From contig JAUXAB010000006.1 in assembly GCA_030615025.1 (NCBI GenBank), forward strand, positions 32,349 through 96,348: a stretch of 64,000 nucleotides of DNA. The letters run 5' to 3'. The notes under the pieces are model-generated. The model was not told the DNA's origin, did no database searches, and saw nothing but the letters and a program-made list of their open reading frames with translations. Within the stretch, counting starts at the first letter, position 1. The number at the start of each line of letters is the position of its first letter. The position numbers and the translations under genes are program-made. Shown piece after piece: positions 1 through 8,975 of this stretch. This DNA comes from Phycisphaerae bacterium (GTDB lineage Bacteria; Planctomycetota; Phycisphaerae; Sedimentisphaerales; Anaerobacaceae).

Positions 1-501
1 ACCGACTACATGAGCGGAAGACACACACTGCCATTAGTGGTGTTTACAATTTTTTACATTCCGGTAGGCTTACATACATCGGCTTCCTGGCTTCAGCAGA
101 GATTGTCTAAACAAAGCCAACAGGCAGATGTGAAGAAAGAAAATGCTCATTTTGGGTTTGTCGTTTTAGTCTCTATCGGAATTGCAATATGTACCCCCAA
201 ATTACTCCGCCCCCTTCACCATGACAAAATAATTTTCCGCAGAGCAACTCAATGGCTCTCAGAAAATACTCTCGAGAGTGACCTTGTAGCAACACCGGAT
301 TTAAGAATCACTTTTTATTCGGAGCGTGAAGGTAATGATTATAAACATCATACATTTTCAGAAAATGTTCAATACGTAGTAAGAGTGTACAAGAAAAAAC
401 CTCTGTCAGGCAATGATAATCTGCCCCGACAGGCTAATATCCTATATACTGATGAATCAGATGATAAGTACAGGATTGATATATATAAGTCAGTCAACTA
501 A
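1..501 (+). CDS. C-terminal part of a GT39-like membrane glycosyltransferase (5' end outside window)
   Basis: The frame is open from the first base, so the gene starts upstream and only about 166 codons are seen. The motif SGRHTLPLV followed by a hydrophobic stretch, then a second hydrophobic helix (FGFVVLVSIGIAICT) and a soluble tail, resembles the end of dolichyl-phosphate-mannose-type (GT39/ArnT-like) transferases, which move sugars from polyprenyl carriers at the membrane. This family assignment rests on a short region and is tentative. The stop codon overlaps the end of the convergent glycosyltransferase gene by 8 bp. Its place next to a polysaccharide cluster fits a role in surface glycan assembly. 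Confidence 0.5.
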   Translation, partial: TDYMSGRHTLPLVVFTIFYIPVGLHTSASWLQQRLSKQSQQADVKKENAHFGFVVLVSIGIAICTPKLLRPLHHDKIIFRRATQWLSENTLESDLVATPDLRITFYSEREGNDYKHHTFSENVQYVVRVYKKKPLSGNDNLPRQANILYTDESDDKYRIDIYKSVN

Positions 502-1615
502 GCTTTCGTGCTACGTTTTGAATATACTTTTGCATCGTCTGCTGGTAAATAGAACGGTCAAATCTAAGTGCGTTGTTACGACATTTTTCGGCCACAAATT
601 GTTGGCTTATTTTTTCGAAAAATAGAACTGCCCGGCGCAGAGATTCAGGAGTTTGTTCATAAAAAAATATTCCAGTAGCATTATCTTTTTGGGGTTCCGC
701 TTGGTCTAAACCTTTAACTGTTTCCAACGCCCCCCCCTTGCCAAAAGCTATCACAGGCTTTCCACAGGCTTGTGCCTCCAGCGGCACGATACCAAGGTCT
801 TCCTCACTTGGGAACAATAAAGCTTTGCATTTTTTCATATATCCAGCTACTTCTTCATCACTGGCAGTTTCGACAAAAGAAACATTCGCTGCTGCCATAC
901 TTTCTAGACTATTCAGTTCATTGCCGTTTCCTACAATTAAGAGTTCTTGGTCTATAGTGCCAAAAGCATCAACAGCTATGTCTATTCTTTTGTAAGGTAC
1001 CAATGCAGAAACAATGAGGTAATAGTCATCGTTGTCATCGGCGATGGTAAATCGATCGCAGTCAACCGGCGGGTAAATCACCACAGAATCCCTGTTATAG
1101 GCTTGCCTTATTCGATTTTGAACATTTTTGCTGTTAGCTATGAAATGCGTTACCCCAGATGTAGCCTTTCTATCCCAGTTCTTGAGGTAGTTCAATACGC
1201 ATTCTGCCAGTAACCTTTTTGGCTGCCTTATTGTGTTTAAGTATACAGCTCGCATTTGCCAGGCGTATCGCATCGGCGTGTGGCAATAGCATATATGTGG
1301 CACACCTTCGGGCACCTTAACATCTTTTGCAACACAATGGCTAAAACTTAGAATACAGTCATATCCACTCAAATCGAATCTTTGGATCGCGTTAGGAAAA
1401 AGCGGCAGGTAACGCCGAAACTTTTGTATATTACCTGGCAGTTGCTGGATATATGAGGTATAAATTTTGTGGGATTCTATCGTCTCTGATACAGAGCCCG
1501 GGAAGTGCACTAACGTGAAAATATCAGCATATTGATAAAGCTCACATGCTGCTTCAAGACAACGTTCTCCGCCCCGCATACCAGTCAGCCAGTCGCAGAT
1601 AATAGCTATTTTCAC
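494..1615 (-). CDS. Glycosyltransferase family 4 (GT-B) protein
   Basis: The 373-residue protein starts [20 protein letters not shown], with the glycine-rich N-terminal loop of GT-B enzymes, and has the GT4 donor-site pattern EDLGIVPLEAQACGKPVIAF near residues 272-291 (the E-x7-E motif). It would transfer a sugar from a nucleotide donor to a growing glycan in the cytoplasm; donor and linkage cannot be read from sequence. It is the last gene of the minus-strand run, its start codon overlapping the upstream glycosyltransferase by 4 bp, so the two are translationally coupled. Length is normal for the family and no key motif is missing. Confidence 0.87.
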   Translation of the reverse strand: MKIAIICDWLTGMRGGERCLEAACELYQYADIFTLVHFPGSVSETIESHKIYTSYIQQLPGNIQKFRRYLPLFPNAIQRFDLSGYDCILSFSHCVAKDVKVPEGVPHICYCHTPMRYAWQMRAVYLNTIRQPKRLLAECVLNYLKNWDRKATSGVTHFIANSKNVQNRIRQAYNRDSVVIYPPVDCDRFTIADDNDDYYLIVSALVPYKRIDIAVDAFGTIDQELLIVGNGNELNSLESMAAANVSFVETASDEEVAGYMKKCKALLFPSEEDLGIVPLEAQACGKPVIAFGKGGALETVKGLDQAEPQKDNATGIFFYEQTPESLRRAVLFFEKISQQFVAEKCRNNALRFDRSIYQQTMQKYIQNVARKLS

Positions 1616-2694
1616 TTGTTGGCAACCTCTTTGAGAACTTCTAATAGCTGCTGTGCAGACTTTTCCCAGCTAAACATAGTGACTCGTTTTGATGCTTCCC
1701 CTATCAAAAACCTCTTCAGCTGTTCATCAGTTGCAACTTTGTATATACCGTTGGCAATACTATCAACATCATATGGATTAACATGATATGCTGCGTCGCC
1801 ACACACTTCTAGCAAAGATGGTGTATTCGAAGTTACTACCGGGCACCCACATGCCATAGCTTCTAAAGGAGGCAGACCAAAACCTTCATACAAGGAGGGA
1901 AGAACCAAGAAATCAGCATGCAACACATATTGTTTCAATACATTATCATCCACATAACCGGTGAAATAGACCCTTTCCCTCAACCTATCCGCTTTAGCAA
2001 TAACCGATTTATCGCCCGATATAAATCCCTCTTTGTTCCCAACTACTACCATGTCATGTGGAATATTATTCTTTATTCGCACAAAAGCATCGAGAAGCCG
2101 TCCAAGGTTTTTATGAGGTTTGACATTCCCTACAGAAACAAAAAAGGGCTTTGAATGAGGAGAGGCTTTTTTTTGAAGGCCAAACCACGATTTGTCCACT
2201 CCATTATAAATAATATGGATTTTTTCTGCATTCCTTTTGGCCGTAAATTTTAACAATTCATCTCTGGTGAACTTTGAAACACACAGAATAACATCAGCTT
2301 TATACATCACAGCTGCAAACATAATTTTGGCATAAAGTTTCTTATGTATTCCTTTAATAAACTGAGGCAGGGCAAGATGGCAAACATCATGAACTGTTAC
2401 TACCAGTTTACCTCTATAAAATAACGGGATGTTGTAATGTGGTGACCAAAAAACATCACAGTCGTTAATTTTTGAGGCCAATTGAAATTGTTCTTTTATT
2501 GAATAGATAGGGGCAGTAACATTTATAACCTGCAGTTGCTTAGACCAGTTATATCGGCTTAACTGATCGCGATCTCCAAGGATAGTCACTCTAAAACATC
2601 TTTTCTCCAGCAAACAAGGTAGCATATTTTGCAAATATGTACCAACACCAGATGAATTAATCATTCTTGCATCGATATATAAATTTTTTTTCAT
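1612..2694 (-). CDS. Glycosyltransferase family 4 (mannosyltransferase-like)
   Basis: The 360-residue GT-B protein begins [20 protein letters not shown], the N-terminal signature of WbaZ/mannosyltransferase-type GT4 enzymes that act in O-antigen or exopolysaccharide synthesis. It has HDVCHLALP in the acceptor domain, [11 protein letters not shown] at the domain boundary and [18 protein letters not shown] as the C-terminal donor-binding E-x7-E motif. It overlaps the downstream GT4 gene by 4 bp, as in an operon. Specificity for mannose is a guess from the resemblance; the fold call is firm. Confidence 0.88.
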   Translation of the reverse strand: MKKNLYIDARMINSSGVGTYLQNMLPCLLEKRCFRVTILGDRDQLSRYNWSKQLQVINVTAPIYSIKEQFQLASKINDCDVFWSPHYNIPLFYRGKLVVTVHDVCHLALPQFIKGIHKKLYAKIMFAAVMYKADVILCVSKFTRDELLKFTAKRNAEKIHIIYNGVDKSWFGLQKKASPHSKPFFVSVGNVKPHKNLGRLLDAFVRIKNNIPHDMVVVGNKEGFISGDKSVIAKADRLRERVYFTGYVDDNVLKQYVLHADFLVLPSLYEGFGLPPLEAMACGCPVVTSNTPSLLEVCGDAAYHVNPYDVDSIANGIYKVATDEQLKRFLIGEASKRVTMFSWEKSAQQLLEVLKEVANK

Positions 2695-2734
2695 GGTATA
2701 TTATGGCCGCGGTTATCAAGGCGGAATTAGTGAA

Positions 2735-3613
2735 CTATTCAAATGTTTTTGATATAGCGTAAGATTCTTTGTTGTAATTAACAAATCCTCTAACCCTGCC
2801 CTTGAATGTTGCTTTATATCGTGCGAACAGTGATAAATCCAGTTTTATAAGGGAAAACAGCATGCCTGCGATCGGTCTTATAAGAACCAAATGAAAACAG
2901 GTAGGTAATAAAATCCAGTGTTGTTTAAAAAACAGGTGTTTTTTGAAATACGCTCCAAGCCCTACAGAATAACTATAGTACTTGCTAGCTGGCGCATTAT
3001 CAGACCTGTCATCAAGATGGTATATCTTAAGGTCAGCGCAATAATACCCTTTAAGGCCCAATGTCAAAAGACGGAAAAGATAATCACTTTCCTCGGCAGA
3101 GCCGAAGGAGCCGCCTATACCAAACTGCTCATCAAAACAAATCAAATCATTTTTAACTTTTATAAATAAACTAGAGGAATTTCCTGTTCTTAGTATATTC
3201 TTTTTCGTAATTACACATGAGCTGGACAGAAACCAGCTGACTTTTTTTCGTGTTTGAGTGTCCACCTGTACTCCCGTCAAGATATCGAACTCTGGGTTCT
3301 TTACGAAAAACAGGTTGACTTTAGAAAGTAAATCTGGCGGATATACGCAATCATCATCCGGGAAGGCAACAACATCTCCTGAAACATGTTTTAACCCTAT
3401 ATTGCGTGCATAAGACAAATTGTGTTCATCCGCTTTCAAATATTTTATTTCAAACCAGGAATAATCATCACATATCTTTTCAGTCCTATCATCATGGTTT
3501 TGATCTACGATAATCAATTCAAAGTTCTTATAGTCTTGATTCTTAAGACTTTCAAAAAAATCAAGAAGAATTTTATCCCGACCGTATGTTGCCGTTATAA
3601 GAGAGAATTTCAT
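2735..3613 (-). CDS. Glycosyltransferase family 2 protein
   Basis: The 292-residue protein opens with KFSLITATYGRDKILLDFFE and carries IIVDQNHDD and the metal-binding acidic motif AFPDDDCVYP near residue 88, all features of the GT-A fold of family 2. It should be a cytoplasmic or membrane-associated sugar transferase; the hydrophobic stretch near residues 235-260 could dock it to the membrane. It lies between two GT4 genes; its start overlaps the upstream one by 4 bp and 40 bp separate it from the next. The sugar is not predictable. Confidence 0.85.
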   Translation of the reverse strand: MKFSLITATYGRDKILLDFFESLKNQDYKNFELIIVDQNHDDRTEKICDDYSWFEIKYLKADEHNLSYARNIGLKHVSGDVVAFPDDDCVYPPDLLSKVNLFFVKNPEFDILTGVQVDTQTRKKVSWFLSSSCVITKKNILRTGNSSSLFIKVKNDLICFDEQFGIGGSFGSAEESDYLFRLLTLGLKGYYCADLKIYHLDDRSDNAPASKYYSYSVGLGAYFKKHLFFKQHWILLPTCFHLVLIRPIAGMLFSLIKLDLSLFARYKATFKGRVRGFVNYNKESYAISKTFE

Positions 3614-4743
3614 AAATTTTCCAACACCCTTTCATACTGCGGTATTATCTTTTCAAATGCGAACTGACTCGCGGCCTCTGGTCCATTTAGAGAGAACTTT
3701 CGGGCTAAATCTGCATCTGAAAGAACTTGACCAATGCTTGATGCTAAGCTTTCTTGATTATTTACAGGCGTCAGCAGACCGTATTTGCCATTTGCCAGAA
3801 TCTCAGACGGCCCATACGGGCAGTCAGTTGAAACTACAGGGGTGCCTAAGCTCAAAGCTTCGGCAATAACTAAAGCAAACCCCTCAAATCTGGATGAAAG
3901 ACAAAAAACAGAAGCCTTTTTGATTAGAGGGTAAGGATTATCTATAAAGCCAAGTAGGTGCGCTGTTTTTTCAAGACCTAAACGTTGAGTCAATTCTTCT
4001 AAACGTGACCTCTCCGGCCCCTCTCCCAAAATAATTAGATGTTGTTTAAGGCATTTTTCAATTAGTAGAGCATGTGCTCTAATGAGAATATCGAACCCTT
4101 TTTGTTTTGATAGCCTTCCAACTGATATTATTGTTTTTTCTTCGAAAATAGGCACAACCCAAGAGGGTAACGATTCAGAGCTTTTTTGTCTAATAAAATC
4201 CAGGTCGATCGGGTTAAATATGGTATTTATTTTAGCAGGTCCGATGTTGATATTCTTTGTTAGTTCATTTGCTGTACCTTCAGAGACAGCGACGATTTTG
4301 TCAAAACGAGGATAAATATATGAGTTTAGCCATGGATGAAACATAGAAAACTTGTCTTCAGGGCGCAAGTTCTTTATATATGGCCCCAAAGCCGTATGGA
4401 GAATACTAACAACTGGCTTTCGCAACCATTTACCGCAAGCAAATGCGAAGTAGGATGGTATTAACTCGGTGCCACCGATTAAAACATCATATGTTTTGGA
4501 AACTTTCAATATTTTTCTGAAAACCCGTAGTAAGTTTTTGTGCAAGCGATGGTGCCCACAAAGCGCAACGTGTACACAAATATCGCTGGCCAGTCGGTCA
4601 AAATATACCCCTTCATTTTTAAGCAGGAACAGACCTAACTGAAACCGCTCTCTATCTAAATTGTTGAGCAAATTAACTACAACGGCTTCCGCACCTCCGC
4701 CTTCCAAATTGTTAAGTATAAAAAGAATCCTTCTCTTACTCAT
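3610..4743 (-). CDS. Glycosyltransferase family 4 protein
   Basis: The 377-residue GT-B protein starts with RRILFILNNLEGGGAEAVVV, the GGGAE loop typical of WbpH/WaaG-like GT4 enzymes. The C-terminal half has SVGRLSKQKGFDILI, a nucleotide-sugar site ILGEGPERSRLE and the E-x7-E region EGFALVIAEALSLGTPVVS. It acts in the cytoplasm on a lipid-linked or LPS-core type acceptor. Its first codons overlap the 3' end of the disrupted methyltransferase gene by 8 bp, so it probably relies on that gene's transcript; the insertion upstream could reduce its translation coupling. Confidence 0.87.
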   Translation of the reverse strand: MSKRRILFILNNLEGGGAEAVVVNLLNNLDRERFQLGLFLLKNEGVYFDRLASDICVHVALCGHHRLHKNLLRVFRKILKVSKTYDVLIGGTELIPSYFAFACGKWLRKPVVSILHTALGPYIKNLRPEDKFSMFHPWLNSYIYPRFDKIVAVSEGTANELTKNINIGPAKINTIFNPIDLDFIRQKSSESLPSWVVPIFEEKTIISVGRLSKQKGFDILIRAHALLIEKCLKQHLIILGEGPERSRLEELTQRLGLEKTAHLLGFIDNPYPLIKKASVFCLSSRFEGFALVIAEALSLGTPVVSTDCPYGPSEILANGKYGLLTPVNNQESLASSIGQVLSDADLARKFSLNGPEAASQFAFEKIIPQYERVLENL

Positions 4744-5635
4744 TTGCCTTTCTTCCGATTCCTATGATTTTATACTCCAGAGGAATCCCTATAGCTTCTC
4801 TCCCAATTCCAAGGATTATAAAAGCCTTATACATCCACTTGGCAATGAACCAGAGAATTCTTCTGGCAGCACAAATAAAGGAAGTAATTACACTTTTATC
4901 TTCTTGGATTTGAATATCGACAAAACCACAAGATAAAAGAATTTGAGCCAATGTTTCTTCAGTAAAAGATAATTCATGAGTAAGGTCTTTCCATCGCAGC
5001 CTCGCTGCGAATGGAGAATTAGCGTTTGGAACGGCAATCAACACCATGCCGAGCTGTGTCAATCTACTACTTATCAAATCTAAGCTACTATTACAAAGTT
5101 TTTAGACAATGAAAACGCCAATAAGGCCATATAGGGCGCTTCTACGCCGGTTTTGAAGCCTTGTCTGTCTAAAAATTTACTCAAGGTAGCTTAGAACTTT
5201 CAACACTTCATCTTTGGTAAGATGTTCTAAGATATCTAAGGCTACGATTAAGTCAAAACACTCACTTTTATTATTCTCAAGAAAATCAAGAATATCGTAA
5301 CGTAGGATATTCAAATCCATACCTTTTGCAATTTCTACGGCTTGATTGCAAGAATCTATACCGACAACATTAGTATATCCTTGTTTTTTTAGAAAATACA
5401 CGAAGTACCCAGGCCCGGCACCGCAATCCAAAATGCGAGATGTCTTATCTTTGGGTAAAAACTTCAAATAATTTTTGTAGCCTTTTGCTGCTTTTTCATA
5501 GCCGACCTCGGAAAGTTCATTAAGATTTTGATAAATACTGCTTATGTAGCTACGATACAATGTTTTTCGATGTTCCATAAACTTTCCTTCACGGTTCAGC
5601 TCTCTTTTTTTGCTTGAAACTGTATTTACAATCAT
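4736..5635 (-). pseudogene. SAM-dependent methyltransferase split by a mini-transposon
   Basis: The N-terminal part (5177-5635) has the class I methyltransferase fold with motif I ILDCGAGPGYFVYFL and the later DLIVALDILEHL. The C-terminal part (4736-5077) continues with LIAVPNANSPFAARLRWKDL and THELSFTEETLAQILLSCGF, as in family 11/23 methyltransferases. A 109-bp element at 5083-5191, flanked by TA on both sides, brings in a TAA stop. Removing the element plus one TA takes out 111 bp (37 codons) and restores one open frame of 262 codons reading VLKVLDLISSRLTQLGMV across the junction. The intact enzyme probably methylated a sugar of the glycan. As it stands, only an N-terminal fragment with the SAM site could be made. 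Confidence 0.85.
5083..5191. mobile_element. 109-bp MITE with TA target duplication (IS630/Tc1-mariner type ends)
   Basis: Both ends, read inward, start AGCTAC and reach TTTTTAGACA at the same distance, with 20 of 26 positions identical. The element is flanked by TA at 5081-5082 and 5192-5193. TA duplication is the hallmark of IS630/Tc1-mariner transposition. It has no coding capacity and would need a transposase supplied from elsewhere. Further inside, GAAAACGCC and its counterpart TCAAAACCGGCG extend the inverted repeat. It splits a methyltransferase gene. Confidence 0.85.
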
Positions 5636-5721
5636 ATATTTCCTGAAAAAGATATTTTGCTCTCAAGAACAAGATCAAATGTGGCAAATTCAATGCAACT
5701 TGCTATGGATATCTATTTTTA

Positions 5722-6816
5722 TCAAACACTTTTTTTGGCAGACAAATCTAGTGCTTCTTCAAATGAAATTTTGGGAATTATATTCTCCGGCAATCTGCTT
5801 TTAGGCGAAAGATTATATACTTCAATTTGTTTCTCTTCACACATGTCCTTAACAATCTCAAAACATGGAACAATTGAACGTTCGAAACTTGCGTTAATCC
5901 ATGTAGGGCGGCTATCTGAAACGCCTTCATAAAACCTCGGTTTAGGGCCTGCATAATTTAAGTCCATACCAAGAATAAAAATTCGTCTAAAACCAATATA
6001 ATAAGCGTGTTGCAACGCAGTATAAAGAATGTTCTCTCCATGAAAATAGCCTTTCTCCATGTTCCTGCAAAACCCCACCCTATCGCTTTTCTTTCGTATA
6101 TTCGGGTGCAATATTATATCTGGGTCATTTGATGCCCAATTATCAAAAGCTTTTTCACTCATCGCGGGGACACCATATCTTTGATTCAATGGGTCCAAGA
6201 GATAAATTGATGAATCTTGAAGTAGAGAGGCATCTTGTTCACAGATTTTGCACAGTCCCCAAAATGGGAAGAAACATCTGGTTCCTGATTCAATCACCTC
6301 TCGGACAATATCGAATCGATTTTCAAAGAAATCATACGTGGATATAGCATAATATGTTGGTGCAAAGTTAGCGTGCCTAAACTTAGTGATAGCTCCATTA
6401 ACGCCAAAACAAACTCGGTCTTTAAGTTTACCGATGTCGATATCGGCAAGGGACGGGCCAGTTCCCACAAGAAAGCAATCACCCGAGCCTGTATTGCGTA
6501 TATCTCGAAGAGGAGGCGTCTTTAAAACAACCTTGTTGTCCCAAAAGATATTACTTCTACCAGACTCGTCGGGGACTTCCTGAATTTTAAATCTATCAGT
6601 AACTCGTCCCATGTGCTTAATTTCGCGTGGTAATTTTGAATTGCTCTCCCTACGGATTTCAGAGCCATCAGCAGGCCGGAAGCACCGAATAACTTTCCCA
6701 AAGATTTTGCCTAAGAAATAACGGAGGTCAAGCGCAATGCGGCTTATAATGCGAGCACAGAAAACTGCCGGAGTAATTCTGCCTTTATTCTCGGTTGGGT
6801 TCAAATGTCCCTTCAT
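5722..6816 (-). CDS. MptE-like (DUF115) family protein, copy 1
   Basis: The 364-residue protein has the GTGPSL motif at residues 118-123, then FGVNGAI and late LGMDLNY, which match the MptE-like/DUF115 group (Rossmann-like proteins linked to glycosylation of surface structures and to pterin pyrophosphate transfer in archaea). It is strongly similar over its length to the protein at 8976-9971, for example GDCFLVGTGPS and HGEN(I/V)L, so the two are paralogues. This copy has about 35 more N-terminal residues. In a polysaccharide cluster it most likely transfers or handles a sugar, perhaps a sialic-acid-like nucleotide sugar; the exact reaction is unknown. Confidence 0.65.
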   Translation of the reverse strand: MKGHLNPTENKGRITPAVFCARIISRIALDLRYFLGKIFGKVIRCFRPADGSEIRRESNSKLPREIKHMGRVTDRFKIQEVPDESGRSNIFWDNKVVLKTPPLRDIRNTGSGDCFLVGTGPSLADIDIGKLKDRVCFGVNGAITKFRHANFAPTYYAISTYDFFENRFDIVREVIESGTRCFFPFWGLCKICEQDASLLQDSSIYLLDPLNQRYGVPAMSEKAFDNWASNDPDIILHPNIRKKSDRVGFCRNMEKGYFHGENILYTALQHAYYIGFRRIFILGMDLNYAGPKPRFYEGVSDSRPTWINASFERSIVPCFEIVKDMCEEKQIEVYNLSPKSRLPENIIPKISFEEALDLSAKKSV

Positions 6817-6825
6817 AATTATCGT

Positions 6826-7620
6826 TCAGTAACACCAGTAATCACAATAATCGGGCATCAATTCCGCCAAAGCGTGGGCCCGTTTGAGCCTTTGCTGGTT
6901 TTTTTCGTTCTTCCATCGGTTTACGCTGTTTTTGGTTATTTTGCCGCAGTGTCTATTAACTTCCCACATACGCCACTGAAATGTTTCGATCGATTTTGAA
7001 ATATTAATCGGATAGTCAAAATCTAAATCGCATAACTGTTTTATTTTGGTAAAAGGTACTTTCCCAAGGCACAGGTCTTCATACTTGATTTTTAGACAGT
7101 CTTTAGTAAGCAGGATCTTCTTTTGCTCGTTCCAAATCCGGTTGTGCCGCTCAGCGATATACTCGTTGGGCTTGTCAGCCCACATTCTTTTATGCCATTC
7201 AACGTGGTCACTATATTCAAGCGTAGAGAGCATCACATCGCGGGGGTCTCTTGCCAGCACGATATATTTAATTTTTTTAAATGCTGCTTTCTCATAAATT
7301 TGCCAGTTATCGATAAAACACTCCTTGATGCCGAGCTGTCTGTAAGACTGTAGAAGCTGTGGAATAATAGATTTCTTGAAGGTTGCGACCATTTTTTTGG
7401 GCTTTCCTCTAAGTCTTTTCAACGGCTCGATATCTACGTTTAATTCTTTGTATTGCTCCAGATTATGGCAGAGCCCCCTTTGGAAACCGGGTTCAGATAA
7501 GATTATTGTGTGGGGCTTATTGGTAAGCATGCCCGAAAGTAAAGTCGAGCCGGATCGCGGCATAGCAGCGATGTAGATAAATGGCTTTGTTTTGTTTAAT
7601 TTGAATAATTCAAACGGCAT
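6826..7620 (-). CDS. Sulfotransferase family protein
   Basis: The 264-residue protein has the 5'-phosphosulfate loop of PAPS-dependent sulfotransferases, AAMPRSGSTLLSGML, near residues 18-32, and the 3'-phosphate binding strand YIVLARDPRDVMLSTLEY near residue 120. It should move a sulfo group from PAPS to a hydroxyl, here plausibly a sugar of the exported glycan. It lies 9 bp from the upstream end of the MptE-like gene and 17 bp from a second sulfotransferase, so the group is likely co-transcribed. The substrate is not readable. Confidence 0.82.
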   Translation of the reverse strand: MPFELFKLNKTKPFIYIAAMPRSGSTLLSGMLTNKPHTIILSEPGFQRGLCHNLEQYKELNVDIEPLKRLRGKPKKMVATFKKSIIPQLLQSYRQLGIKECFIDNWQIYEKAAFKKIKYIVLARDPRDVMLSTLEYSDHVEWHKRMWADKPNEYIAERHNRIWNEQKKILLTKDCLKIKYEDLCLGKVPFTKIKQLCDLDFDYPINISKSIETFQWRMWEVNRHCGKITKNSVNRWKNEKNQQRLKRAHALAELMPDYCDYWCY

Positions 7621-7637
7621 TATCTGTGCATCCCTGC

Positions 7638-8909
7638 TTAGTGGTACATCACGTCCTCGATATCAACATTCCATATTTTCAATAATTGCCCGGCATCTTT
7701 GAGCCAGCATTTTACTTCATCGGAATCTGAGCGGCCAAGCCAAGTATAATAACAATCATCGCTGGTCAAGTCGAAAGGGTCCGGATATTTTTCCTGTAGT
7801 TCCGGCGACTCAAACCAGTACTTGATAAAAACGCTGCATGCGGAGCGTTTTATTCTAAAGCGCGAAAAGTCGAATTGCTCAGGGGCCGTGGTCGGCAGAT
7901 TCTCAATCCATCCGTTATCCTTCTCGTAGCCGAGTTTTATCAGCAAGTCTGCAAATGGTCTTCCCAGAATTTTCATAAGCTCTTTATCGATGTAATTTTT
8001 CCAATCGCCGGATCGGCCTTTTCTGATAAGGGAGTTTCGTCTTTCAGAGGTCCCTCCTGTAATAGTTTTGAAGGCATATTCGTCAATGACTTTTTCGAGA
8101 TCACTGTCCTGGCAACTGCAGCCAAGAAACTTAAGGACCCTGTGCATCTGACCGGCGGTATCAGATAACAGGTTTTCATATCTTATGAGTAAATAATTTT
8201 CTGCGGGAATTGGCGGACAATCGAAGTCCTCAAAATGGCCTAACAGCATTTTTAGCTTCGTTTTGAAGTAGGAAGCCATCCAATGTGGGTTGTTTTTAAG
8301 TTTTTTTGTAATAACAGTCCTTTTTGTAAAAATATTTATGAGCTTTCGGCTCATGTGCCCAAGGTCGTGATAAAAATAAGAAACCAGAACATCTCTCGGG
8401 TCTCTGATAATATGGATTATCTTAAAAGACGGCAACAAACTGTGAATATCAGTTACTTCCATATGTTTAGATGGGCAGCCATATATCTCAGGTTGCGCCG
8501 TACTTGTTGCTTTCTTGTTCTTATTATAAAAAGGGTCCACGAAACGGGAGAGTTGAATGGGACGGGACTGCGGATTTCTATAAAATATGTTTCTCAGTCG
8601 TCGGGCCCTGCCCAGACTTTTGGACATTATTTGACTGAATATCTCTCTGTCATTTTCGTCGGATGGAACGTCTATATCGCTTTCGGGATTCAGCAATTTC
8701 ATTAGAAACTTCTCAAATGACAGATTTTTCTTACTAAGGAATTCAAAAAGTTCTTTATTTCGCATGAGGATTTGAACATTAATAGGCAGACCCTTCTGAT
8801 TGTCGAGAGAGTATCCACCGACACAAGCCATCTCAAAGAGCATCATCTCCAGCCACGTATTTCCGCTTTTGGGGAAACCGGTTAATAAAAAGTAGTTATT
8901 CTTGTTCAT
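7638..8909 (-). CDS. Sulfotransferase domain protein with extra C-terminal region
   Basis: The 423-residue protein has the PAPS loop LLTGFPKSGNTWLEMMLFE near residue 8, the 3'-phosphate motif IIHIIRDPRDVLVSYFYH near residue 165 and the closing RKGRSGDWKNYI near residue 305, as in classical cytosolic/Golgi-type sulfotransferases. About 100 residues follow this last motif with no recognised domain. It is only distantly related to the neighbouring 264-residue sulfotransferase, so the two probably sulfate different positions. It sits between the two MptE-like paralogues on one strand. Confidence 0.82.
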   Translation of the reverse strand: MNKNNYFLLTGFPKSGNTWLEMMLFEMACVGGYSLDNQKGLPINVQILMRNKELFEFLSKKNLSFEKFLMKLLNPESDIDVPSDENDREIFSQIMSKSLGRARRLRNIFYRNPQSRPIQLSRFVDPFYNKNKKATSTAQPEIYGCPSKHMEVTDIHSLLPSFKIIHIIRDPRDVLVSYFYHDLGHMSRKLINIFTKRTVITKKLKNNPHWMASYFKTKLKMLLGHFEDFDCPPIPAENYLLIRYENLLSDTAGQMHRVLKFLGCSCQDSDLEKVIDEYAFKTITGGTSERRNSLIRKGRSGDWKNYIDKELMKILGRPFADLLIKLGYEKDNGWIENLPTTAPEQFDFSRFRIKRSACSVFIKYWFESPELQEKYPDPFDLTSDDCYYTWLGRSDSDEVKCWLKDAGQLLKIWNVDIEDVMYH

Positions 8910-8975
8910 AAGTTTCTGGTCCTGGGTTTATCCACCTGCCCAAAATCACGATTTACATCCCTGCGCCGCATAGAG

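Noticed and set aside
4736..5077. Separate small gene for the C-terminal methyltransferase part
   Set aside because: It has no SAM-binding motif of its own and joins in frame to the upstream part once the mini-transposon is removed.
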